64,000 nucleotides of DNA, taken from positions 1,028,210 to 1,092,209 of the forward strand of contig NW_020257756.1 of the NCBI RefSeq assembly GCF_003255815.1. The letters are read 5' to 3'. This DNA comes from Theropithecus gelada. Lineage: Eukaryota > Chordata > Mammalia > Primates > Cercopithecidae. Under the pieces are notes generated by a model. It was given only the letters and a program-made list of their open reading frames with translations. It was not told where the DNA came from and made no database searches. The number at the start of each line of letters is the position of its first letter. Within the stretch, counting starts at the first letter, position 1. Below are positions 1 through 9,720 of the stretch, piece after piece. Position numbers and translations under genes: made by a program.

Positions 1-163
1 CAAAGAAATTCAAGTGAAAAACCACATTAGAAAGGATGGTGACTATTACCTTAACATTAAGGGAAGAATAATAAAGGTATTATGAAAACAGTTCCTATTT
101 TATTTTAACGTTGATCATTGACTTTGGAAAAAGTTTTTCTAGATGTTTACATTTTTTCTTTAG

Positions 164-255
164 ATTCATTGTGCAGACATGCACTTGGAGAACCCTAAGG
201 AATATTTGACACTGGTCCAAGGTGAAGAAAACTTTTCTGAAGTGTATGGCTTTAG
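164..255 (+). CDS. ADAMTS20: ADAMTS20 coding exon, start of the visible GON region
   Basis: This 92-nt exon encodes 30 whole codons plus two bases. The peptide runs from IHCADMHLENP to EVYGF and contains one cysteine. The acceptor is a T-rich tract ending in CTTTAG at 158-163. The donor is AG|GTATGAG at 256. The exon begins at codon position 1 and ends in phase 2: its last two bases AG join the first base A of the next exon to make an arginine codon. It belongs to the first half of the GON domain of a secreted ADAMTS protease, a module linked in the family to secretion and cell-migration roles. Neither strand shows a competing frame with domain content. The preceding exon is outside the window. 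Confidence 0.88.
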
Positions 256-789
256 GTATGAGATGTGTGTTGGTCTATCTGAACATTTTCATGATCTTCC
301 AAGAGAATTGGAACTTCTGGCCTTCAGAGTGATACTTGAATAGCTTACATGGGAGATAAATAATGCAGGAGCAGGTAGACATGTTAGGACCTAAACCAGA
401 TGTTGTTAATGCCTGTTCAGAAATAAAGGCTTGAATATTAACCTGTACTGTTAATATTGACAGAGAGATTGACTAAGAATACTGTGGCTGAGAAGTCAGA
501 CATGGAGAAGGGAAGAATTTAAGAACTATGTGCATTTTCATAAAATCAAACTAATTCCAGTAATAAAAGCTAGAAGAATTGCAGTTGAATTATTTTTCTA
601 CAAACTCTTCTTAGATGTTTCATTGAGAATTTTGTAGTTTGACCTAAAGTGATTTTTACTTCTTTCTTAACTTGTTGACATTATAATATCGAAGAGCAGG
701 AGTGTGTTTTATTTTTCTATTCCCAAAGATAATCTACATTATGGCCTAGTAACCGCATCTAATACTAAAATATTCCAATGTTGTTACAG

Positions 790-923
790 ACTAAAAAATC
801 CATATCAATGTCCTTTTAATGGGAGTAGGAGGGAAGACTGCGAATGTGACAATGGACACCTAGCTGCTGGATACACTGTTTTCAGCAAAATAAGAATTGA
901 TCTCACTTCCATGCAAATTAAAA
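790..923 (+). CDS. ADAMTS20: ADAMTS20 coding exon, GON domain core
   Basis: This 134-nt exon supplies one base to the split arginine codon, then 44 codons plus one base. It encodes NPYQCPFNGSRREDCECDN followed by the AAGYTVFSKIRIDLTSMQI segment, which is the most recognisable part of the GON domain. Three cysteines (one in QCPF, two in DCEC) are likely disulphide partners in the extracellular protein. NGS is a possible N-glycosylation sequon. The acceptor is TTGTTACAG at 781-789 and the donor is AAA|GTAAGTG at 924, a strong consensus. An unspliced reading from 704 continues in the same frame but has no domain support upstream of 790 and stops after 979, inside the intron. Confidence 0.9.
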
Positions 924-1106
924 GTAAGTGCTCAATCTACATTTTAGAATCAAAAAGCCTCCATTTGCTTATGAATGTCTAACAATATGTTGGTATATAT
1001 GGTAGCCAGGGTACAGAGAAGGACCTGGCATTGTGCAAAAATTGCTTACTTTTTTAAAAACAGTTAGCTACATACTTCCTCTGCAATGACATGCACCATG
1101 AGGACT

Positions 1107-1408
1107 TTTTTTTTTTTTTTTTTGAGACGGAGTTTCACTTTTACTGCCCAGGCTGAAGTGCAATGGTGCAATCTTGGCTCACTGCGACCTCCGCTTCCTG
1201 GGTTCAAGCAATTCTCCTGCCTCAGCCTCCTGAGTAGCTGGGATTACAGGCACATGCCACCATGCCTGGCTAACTTTTTTGTATTTTTAATAGAGATGGG
1301 GTTTCACTGTGTTGGTCAGGCTGGTCTCGACCTCCTGATCTCAGGTGATCCACCCACCGTGGCCTCCCAAAGTGCTGGGATTACAGGTGTCAGCCACCGC
1401 TCCCAGCT
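1107..1408 (-). mobile_element. Alu element, antisense, intronic
   Basis: A full-length Alu reads on the minus strand: oligo-T head at 1107-1123, then the complement of both monomers, ending at CCCAGCT. The 7-bp direct repeat GAGGACT flanks it at 1100-1106 and 1409-1415, a target-site duplication. The 156-residue open frame at 1086-1556 is the usual antisense-Alu artefact. Confidence 0.95.
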
Positions 1409-1599
1409 GAGGACTCTTAATAAAAATGTAATGACAGTGACAAGTAAGATACTGCCCTTCCAAGATAAAATCCTCTACCTTAAAATCCTCAGGTACATTA
1501 AGGATAAGAAAGTTGATATCCTCAGTCTACTTGTGGAACCTTTTTGCAGGGTTTAAAGTAATCATTTAAATTAGTTTCAAATGATAATTTATCAGGTAT

Positions 1600-1740
1600 T
1601 TTCCCATACATTATCTCATTTGACCTTTTTAACACTCTTATATTAGTTAAGGCAGATATTACATCACAATGTTATAAGTAATATGGAAGTTAAGCAACTT
1701 GTTCCATTCATACAATTAGTAACTGGCATTAAGGAAAACA
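1600..1740 (-). mobile_element. MIR fragment
   Basis: The stretch reads as the complement of a MIR core: ATTATCTCATTTGACC, then GAAGTTAAGCAACTTG, then a degraded form of the motif for acid-labile GTCACACAGCTAGTAA. It is strongly diverged, as expected for this ancient tRNA-derived SINE. Confidence 0.7.
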
Positions 1741-2139
1741 AAGTCCTACCACAGACCTTAGATTATACATCATATTGCTTTTCTAGAAAATAATTTATAA
1801 TACAATCAAGTCAAAACATCTTTATAGAACTTAATATACACCAGGCAAATGCAGCCTGCCATCTTGAAAGTTACATATCTACATGAAGAGGCAAAAAAGT
1901 GCATTTCACTAGCAGAGGCTCCATCTCAATTGCCATTGAATCGTCAGTGCCTAGCATGGTGCATAAGTCATAGAAAGCAATGAAAAAAATTTAAGACAGC
2001 ATATGCATGAATACATAATATATAAATTATAGTCATATAATTATGAACCATTATTATTAATAATAATGGCTATGATTTACTGAATATCCGCCATCTACTA
2101 CAGTGTGGAAGCATTATGTTACTATGGTTACAATTATAA

Positions 2140-2262
2140 ATTCTAGACTGTCTGGGTGTAATTCTTCATCTTCATTTATCAGCTGTGTGATGTTGGTGAT
2201 CAGCTGTGATATGTCTTTAAGCCTCAGTTCCCTCATGTGTAAAATGAGAAACTACCACTAAG
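2140..2262 (+). mobile_element. MIR fragment with an internal duplication
   Basis: Sense-orientation MIR core: AGCTGTGTGATGTTGG, then CTTTAAGCCTCAGTTCCC, then GTAAAATGAGAA. The segment around CAGCTGTG is present twice (near 2181 and 2201), giving about 20 extra bases inside the core. Confidence 0.7.
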
Positions 2263-2280
2263 GTTTTTTCTTCATTTCCT

Positions 2281-2310
2281 TTTTCTTTCCTTCTTTTTTT
2301 TTTTTTTTTT
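2281..2310. repeat. Pyrimidine-rich low-complexity tract
   Basis: CTTTCCTTC is followed by an uninterrupted run of about 18 T. It is a simple-sequence tract within the intron. Confidence 0.8.
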
Positions 2311-2377
2311 GTTCTTATTTGGTGATGATTAAGAGATGATATTTGTAATGTATCTAGTCATTGTTTTACATATAATA

Positions 2378-2599
2378 CAAGGTTGTCAAACCCACAGCCT
2401 ACAGTCCTCATGCGGCCCAGGGCGGCTTTGAATGTGGCCCAACACAAATTTGTAAACTTTCTTAAAACATTTTGAGACTTTTTTTGTGATTTTTTTTTTA
2501 GTTCATAAGCTATTCTTAGTGTTAGTGTATTTTATGTGTGGCCCGAGACAATTATTCTTCCAGTGTGGCCCGGGGAAGCCAAAAGATTGGACATCCCTG
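2378..2599. mobile_element. Non-autonomous hAT-type DNA transposon fossil
   Basis: The 222-bp segment begins with GTTGTCAAACCCACAGCC and ends with GGACATCCCTG, the two ends of a GGCCC-rich hAT (Charlie-group) fossil with repeated GTGTGGCCC and ATGCGGCCC motifs. The flanking octamers ATATAATA (2370-2377) and ATAGAGTA (2600-2607) agree at 6 of 8 positions, as expected for a decayed 8-bp hAT duplication. I do not assert the subfamily name. Confidence 0.65.
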
Positions 2600-2949
2600 A
2601 TAGAGTACATGCTGTATAAATATTGGTTATCATTTAATAATGTGTATGGTTATAAGCATGTTATTAGCACTCTAAGTTTCTAATAGGCACTCAGTAGCTT
2701 ATTTGCTGTTAACTAGGCTGCTTTTTAACAAAGCTGCCATTTTGCCAGGCATTAGTCTGGGCCCAGAGCATACAATATCAAATATATACAGTTTCAGCTC
2801 CTCTCTTCTTCTTCCTCAAACTTGTATAGTAAAAATCCAGCCTTGATTAAATTAAACCTCCTACCCATTCTGTGCTTGTAGCATAAAACTGAATGTGGCA
2901 AATAATACCAGCCCTTCTGACTGATACCATTTTAAACCCATGAGTACTA

Positions 2950-4665
2950 AGCTTACAGGGATCCTTGGCACTGCCAAGTAACTCTATTGCATTTCCCTAG
3001 TCCATTCTCTCTCCTACTTTTCTAACTTATACTTTCTCCTCTAGCTTCGAATTTCAACATTTTTAATACCTCCATTCTACTAACTCACTGCTGGTGATCT
3101 TGCTCACTATTTCACTGAGAAAATAAGAACAACCAGAAGGGAATTGCTCAAGTTCCCACTGCCATATCTACCCGCCTACCAGAATCTTTACCTATCTCCT
3201 TTGCTTTCTCCTGTTTACTCTGGATGAACTCTTCATGCTCCCATCCAAGGCAAATACTGCTCCTTGTCCTCTAAACTCAGTGCCTTGTACCTACTCAAGA
3301 ACATTATTTCAGCATATTTCATGATCTCCCTCACATCCTCAATTCTGCTGCTGAATCATTTAAATTCTTCATAGAGAAACATGTTATTTCTTTCATCATA
3401 ATCATGAGCAAATAATCTTGACTTTTACCCTTCCAGCCACTGTCCAGTTTCTCTGTGTTCATTTATAGTAAAATTTCTGAAATGAGTTATAATTTGCACT
3501 CTCCAATTTCTCTTTCCCCATGCTATACTCTAATCAATCTCTTATTCATATCGCTTCAGGAAACAGTCCTTATCAAAGTCGTCAATAACCTGTTTCCCTA
3601 AATTCAATGATAAAGTCTTGTTTTTCATCTTACATGATTCAGCAGCAGCATTTGTATACCAGGACACCATCCTCTAGTGGTTTTGCGCCTTTCTTGACCC
3701 CTGTTTCTCCTATCTTTCTCAGTTTCTCGACTTGGCAAGTTGTTCTTCATCTTCTACAACTCTGAATGTTGAGGAGCTGTAGGATTCAATTGTTATTTGG
3801 GAATCTCATTAAATTTATAGATTTCAAGTACCACCTGTTAAATGACAGTCCCAAATGCACATTTCTAACCTGGACTGCTACCCTAAACTCCAAAATCCAA
3901 CTGTCTACTCAGCATATTCATATGAATGTTTAATAAGCATGTCACACTCAATGTATCCAAAACTGAACTTCTAATATTTCCTGCCAAACCTGCTCCTCAA
4001 ACCCAAATGTTTACCACTGCAGTAAATGCCACCAATAATAGTCTACTTAGTCTAGCTAAAACCTAGCAACACCTTCAACTTCTACCTTTCTTCCACACCC
4101 ACATGTAATTCAGCATCAACTTCTGTCAGGTGAATTTTCAATGTGCATGCTGTTATGGACAGAACTGTGCCTTTCACTGGTCAACAAAAGTCAACATGAC
4201 CTTCCCATCTCTATTCCCTCTCAGTTTTCTGCTGCCCCGACCCCCTTCATCACTCCTACTATAGACACAGTGGCCTGTTTGCTGTTCCTTGGACACACCA
4301 GGTATGCCCCCATCTTAAGGCCTTTGCACTTACTGTTGCATCTGCCAGGAACATTCATCTGTAGCTGTCTGTATGTTTTACTCCTTCATTTCTTTTGGGT
4401 CTCTGCTGAAATTCATCTTCTAAATAAGGCCATCCAGAACCACTCTCTACCACTAAATTCTCTTCCTCCCCATTCTATTCTCTGCTTTATTTTCTTTCCA
4501 TAGCAAGTATCACCCCTAATATACTGTAATATTTGTTTTATAACTTGTCTCTTCCTGGTAAGACTCAGGTTCCACTGGCCTCTGTTTCACCCACTGCTGT
4601 GTTCACAATATCTATAATACTGCCCAATGCAAAATATATTGTAAATAAGTATCTGTTGAATTGAA
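2950..4665 (+). mobile_element. LINE-2 (L2), long sense copy, inactive
   Basis: About 1.7 kb reads in order along an L2 reverse-transcriptase region to its 3' end. The RT motif around a LLDLSAAFD-like block is recognisable near 3625-3660 but broken by stops. A TCTCAAACTTAACATGTCC-like block is at about 3940, GGCCTTTGCACTTACTGT is at about 4318, and the tail ATAAGTATCTGTTGAAT at 4643-4660 is the typical L2 end. It is unusually long for so old an element. The 120-residue frame at 4141-4503 is a shadow of it. Confidence 0.75.
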
Positions 4666-4734
4666 AGTCCTTGCTTTTCTCAAGAGGTTTATAGGAACAG
4701 ATAGTTTGAACAATCTCAAGACAACTTTGAGTTA

Positions 4735-5395
4735 ACGAAAGTGGCAAAAAATGAGTTTTAGGAGGAGGGAGAAGCATGAACAAAAGCATGGAAGGGAGAA
4801 GCATTTTGCTGGTATCAGAGAATAAAAAGCAGTCTAGTTTTGTCTAAACATAAATCAAATGTAGGTTGGGGGATGGTAGCTTATTAGAGAAGTTTGCAGG
4901 GAGCAGATCATGAAGAACAGTGTATACTAAACTATCCATTTGAATTTTATCTTGCAAGTTATATGAGCCATTGGAATAAAAGCATAAAGGCATATGCAGG
5001 GGAAGGAATAGAGTTGGTTGGAGGCAGAACAAATTGTATCCATGAAAAATGAATAGGAAGCTAATGTAACAATTCAGATAAAAAGTGATGAGTACTGGAA
5101 ACATGGGTCAGGATACCCATCTGAGAAATACTAAAGAGGTAGACACTACAGGATTTTCTGATAGAAGGGGTGTGGGAATTAGTGACATGGAATGTTTAGA
5201 AAGGTTTCTAAAATAACAAGACAGATGGTAATACAGTTTAGTGAAATGGGAAATAGACCAGGGCAAATAAATTTGGAGAAAAAGGTAATTCATTTAGCTT
5301 TGAACATGTTAAATGACAGATATCTGTGGGTCATCCAAGTAATGATGCCTAATAGGAGTTTGATATATGTTCTGTAACTCATCAGAGTCAAATGA
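4735..5395 (-). mobile_element. LINE-2 (L2), antisense copy
   Basis: The + strand reads as the complement of the L2 3' half: GAACAAAAGCATGGAAGG, then TGAAGAACAGTGTATAC and GAGCCATTGGAATAAAAG, then the complement of the ATGTCCAAAACTGAA region near 5305-5360. It faces the preceding sense L2 tail to tail. Confidence 0.7.
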
Positions 5396-6226
5396 ACTGC
5401 ATATATACTTATGAGTCATCATTGTGTAATTGGCTGATGAAACTGGCTGTTGATTGACATGCTTTTGGAGATAGTAACAATAGATGCTTTGAAAGTTGTG
5501 TCTCTGATCTTTCCCAGCCTAACCCACAAATGCCACAACTAGATAGTGGTGTGCAGATGAATGACGACCAGTTATCCAGGGAAGAAAAAGTCTGATTTGT
5601 GGTGTTAGGCACAAATATATACATTGTGTATGTATTCCCGCCATGACCAATCATAAGCTACCAACATGACCTCATTGTACCTGGGCTTGGGAAGAGATGC
5701 ACACAGTTGGCTCTCACTATTTGTTACAAGCTGGGTCTGGTAAACCATGGAAAGCTTCCTGGTTTCCTGTGGAGAGATTTTTCTCTGTGGAGAGATTTTG
5801 AATTACCTAAATGAATTACCTAAATGAATTTTTATATATGCTGTCTATAAGCATTCAGTTTTATTGTTTTGTCATTTATGTTTACATAACCTTTTTTTTC
5901 TCCAGTGATTTTGCTTCTGACCCCACTTTATCTATTTCAGATACTCTGTGACTTCAAATGTAATAATGCATTTATTTAGTTTTAAATCTTCTATTTAATT
6001 ACTAATATGCTTGCCATTTGTTAGGGAAATTTATGATATGAACATTTTTGTATTAAACAAAATTTATTCATTGAGAGCCTAGTCTATGTTATACACTAGA
6101 ATTGTGGCATTTGTGCTTAAAATTTTAAAATTAATATATAAATATGTATGTTTACTAAGTAAGTAATATGAAAACTCTGTGTTTGATGACAAAGATTGCA
6201 TTATTGTCTCCATGCTAAAGAGTTTC
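5396..6226. other. Intron sequence without recognised features, two short tandem duplications
   Basis: I see no gene or clear repeat family here. Two compound tandem duplications occur side by side at 5767-5826. An 18-bp period (CTGTGGAGAGATTTTTCT) is followed by a 13-bp period (GAATTACCTAAAT twice). Confidence 0.6.
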
Positions 6227-6263
6227 ATTTATTATTTTCTATTTTCTATTTATTATTTTCTAG
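6227..6263 (+). promoter_or_regulatory. Duplicated polypyrimidine tract and 3' splice site
   Basis: The 14-mer ATTTATTATTTTCT occurs at 6227-6240 and again at 6248-6261, separated by ATTTTCT, and is followed at once by AG (6262-6263). The last copy forms the pyrimidine tract of the next exon's acceptor. Confidence 0.75.
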
Positions 6264-6355
6264 CTACAGACCTTCGTTTTTCCAAAACAATATTTGGAAA
6301 TGCCGTTCCATTTGCCACAGCTGGAGATTGCTACAGTGCTGTCAGATGCCCACAG
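6264..6355 (+). CDS. ADAMTS20: ADAMTS20 coding exon, GON domain
   Basis: This 92-nt exon supplies two bases completing a threonine codon with the last base of the previous exon, then 30 whole codons ending CGATGCCCACAG in the reading RCPQ. It encodes TDLRFSKTIFGNAVPF then ATAGDCYSAVRCPQ; the PFATAGDCYS block is diagnostic of the GON domain. Two cysteines are present. The acceptor is TTTTCTAG at 6256-6263 and the donor is CAG|GTATTT at 6356. It ends in phase 0, matching the following exon. Open frames at 6179 and 6196 that run through it are unspliced shadows. Confidence 0.9.
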
Positions 6356-7779
6356 GTATTTCACATTTGTTTGATTAATTTTCTTTCATTGTGAAAAAAA
6401 ATTATAGCTTCTCTTCATTTATTTTTTTTTGACCAGAATATTGCAATAAACATAAGTAAATAGAAATGCAAAGCTTCATATATGCACTTTGTTTCAAAGG
6501 TCATAGATAATCTTTGGAGGAAAAGCATCTTTGCCAATTTTGGGTTTGTTTAAAAGGTATAACAATAATTTTAAACAGATTCTATTTCTTCTTCCATAAT
6601 ATGTTATCAGTTTTTTCATCTTTCCATTTAGTCCATGGAAATGAATAGATATTTGTCAAAAGGCAAAGGAACGGATCACAAGCATGTGACTTTCATACAC
6701 TTCTGCTGACATCAGTTCTAATAGCTTCCTAGGTCTGTAACATCCTCCAAATGAGAGTCTATTATTGGTAAAATTTATATTGAATACATTTTCATATTTT
6801 TATTCTTGCTTTTATCCTTTATTTCCAGAGTTCTCTTCACATGCTCTTATGTCATTTCCATGATTTCCAATATAGAGCATGCTTCTTAGAAGAAAATTTA
6901 CTCTCACATTTTTAACTAGAGATTTTACATAGATAATGAAAACAATATTTTTATGGTAAGATGAAGGATTGTAAGCTAGATGAATATAGCACTTTTAGGT
7001 GACTCATTGGTAATGGAATATATGAATCAAATCTACTACCTAAGACAAGCGGTAATTACTATATTGTATGATTTTGAAGAGAAGTAGTTAATAGTTTGTC
7101 ATAGACCTCTTTTCTTAGACTATTCTGTTTATAATTTTCATCATATGACATTGAAGTTACGCTTATATTAGGAAGAGAGGACATTTTCTGTTAGAGAACT
7201 TAAAGGAGATCAAGAGACACTGGAACTACAGGCTGAAATGAATAAAAGCCTGGATAAATCTATACATCTTAACTTAGGTCCAGAAACTCAAACAGAATGT
7301 GGTGATGTTACATGAAAAGACATAGGTGTTTTATTCACCCAGCATGAGTTCAGTATGACTCCTTTAGAGCAGGGAGTGATTTATAAACAACCTAATATAG
7401 TCATAAGGTTACAAAACAAAATAGCAAGATGGAAGGATTTATTTTTATTTGATACTGAAACATTACAGTTATTTTAAAATTTCTATCTGTAAAAGATCAT
7501 TTTCAATCTACTTAGGAGTAGGAGGGGATCATAGGAAAGAAAGAAGGGTTTAAATCATGTCAGCTAAGGAAAATGGAGAAGGTAGCCAGGAAAAGAGTGG
7601 GAGATAATTGTAATGATCTTTACATATTTAAAGAACTACCATACCATGAAAGAGGAATGAGGTCATGTGTGTTCCTCCAGGAGGCATTAATAGGGCAGTA
7701 GATTCCAGCTCAACAGTAAGAAGGCTTTGACAGGTAGAGTTGTTGGTAAGGAGAACCCAAATCTGGGGCCCAAATAAAT
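6356..7779. other. Intron sequence, nothing recognised
   Basis: AT-rich intron sequence with no exon-like segment bounded by plausible splice sites in the protein's phase, and no repeat I can name. Confidence 0.5.
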
Positions 7780-9720
7780 CGTTAATTTTTACCTTTATTT
7801 GTATGGATTGATCTTGTATTCTGCAACTTTGCTGAACTAATTTATTAGTTGTAACAGTAGATTTCTTAGGATTTTCTTTATACACAGTGATGTCATCTGC
7901 GAATAAAGATAATTTTACTTCTTCAATCTAGATACCTTTTATTTCTTTATCTTGTTTTATTGCCCTGACTACAGCTTCTAGTACAATAGTGAATAAAAGT
8001 GGCAAGAGTGAACATCCCTGTGTTCTGATATTAGGCAAAAAGCATTCAGTCCTTCAGCAGCAAGTATGTTAGTTTCATGTGTATGTTAAGTATGTCAGCT
8101 AAGAGTATTTTCTAGATATCCTTGATCAGGTTGAGGACATGTCCTTCTGTTTCTGGCTTAAGTGTTATTATAAAAGGATGTTGGATTTTCTGTGGAGAAG
8201 ATCCTGTGGTTTTTGTCCATTACTGGATAGAGTGTTACCACACTGATTTATTTTTGTATGTTGAAACACAATCTTGCATTCCTGTGATAAATCCCACTTA
8301 GTCATGGTGTATAATTATTTTCATATATCGCTAAATTTGGTTTGCTAGTATTTTTCAAGAATATTTCATATTTGTAGGAGAGATTGTTGTATCTTTGTTT
8401 TTCTTGTGATATCTGTCTCGTTTTGGTATCACAGAAGTAGTGGCCTTATAGAATGTAGTGGGACATATTTTTTCCTATTGTACCGTTTGGAAAGAGTTTG
8501 TGAAAAATGTATTCTTTATATGTTTGGTAGAATTTACTGGGAAAGCCATCTGAGCCTGGGCTTTTTGTGAAAGTTGTTTTAATTACCAGTTTACTTTATT
8601 TATTTATTATAGATCTATTCAAATTTTTGCTGTTCTTGAATTTGTTTTGGTAGTTATGTCTTTTTAGGAATTTGTTTGTTTTATCTAAGTTAACTAATTG
8701 GTTGTCACACATTGTTCATAGTATCCCATTATAATCCTCTGCTCTTCTTTTTCCAGTGTTTTAAGGTAAAAGGGTAGATTATTGATTTGAGATTATTTTT
8801 CCTTTTTAATATAGGCATTTATAGTTATAAATTTTCCTTTAATCAATTCTTTTGTTGCATCCCAAAATATTTGGTATGTTGTGTGTTTCCTTTAATTTAT
8901 TTTATTTTCTATTATCTATAGTTATGTCTTTGATATATTGGTTATTTAAGAGTGTGGAGTTTGATTTCTACGTATTTGTAAATTTGCCAAATTTTCTTTT
9001 TTGGATTTCAACCTTTATTGTGACTGGAAAACACGCTCTGTGTTATTTTATTTACTTAAATTTATTGAGGCTTATTTTATGGTATAGCATATAGTTTGTC
9101 CTGGAAAATCTTCAATACATTCTTGGGAAGAATGTGCATTCTGTTGTTGTTGGATGAAGTGTTCTATAGACTATGGACCTTATTGGTTTATAGTGTTGTT
9201 CAACTCTTTCTTTCTTGTTGATCTTCCGCTTAGTTGTTCTATCTGCTGAAATTCTACAACTATTATTTTTAAATTGTCTATTTCTCAATTCAATCTTTTA
9301 TGTACTTTGTTTTGCTTCATTTATTTTGAGATTTTGTTGTACATGAATATATAATTGTCATAACTTCCTAACATATTGACCTTTTTATTATAAAATATTT
9401 GTCTTTATCTACAGTAATGTTTTTGTTTTAAAGTCTAATTTATCTGATATTAGTGTGGCCACTTCGGCTCTGTTAGAATTGCTATATATATTTTCATCCC
9501 TTTACTTTCAACTTATTTATATCTTTGGCTCTTAAGAATGTCTCTTATAGAGTATTTTGTTGGATTACTGCCTTTGTTTGGATTTCTTTAACGTTACTAT
9601 TGCTATGTCTGGATTTACATCTGCCGTTTTACTTTTTGTTTTCTATATGTCTCATGTTGTCTTTGTTCAACTGTTCCTCCCTACTGCTTTCTTTTTTATT
9701 CAGTGAATGTTTTCTAGGGT
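7780..9720 (-). mobile_element. Old LINE-1 (L1M type), antisense, ORF2 portion
   Basis: The + strand reads as the complement of L1 ORF2 in 3'-to-5' order: GATGTCATCTGCGAATAAAG, AAGAGTGAACATCCCTG, GGGAAAGCCATCTGAGCCTG, GAATGTGCATTCTGTTG, then ATCTGATATTAGTGTGGCC. These are hallmark phrases of antisense L1. Many indels and stops show a mammalian-wide old copy without coding capacity. Confidence 0.88.

Noticed and set aside
704..982. Single 92-residue open frame as a small gene
   Set aside because: It is an unspliced read-through of ADAMTS20 exon 790-923; residues before 790 have no GON match.
1086..1556. 156-residue open frame
   Set aside because: It is the common antisense-Alu reading frame inside the element at 1107-1408.
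4141..4503. 120-residue leucine-rich frame resembling a membrane protein
   Set aside because: It falls entirely within the sense LINE-2 3' region.
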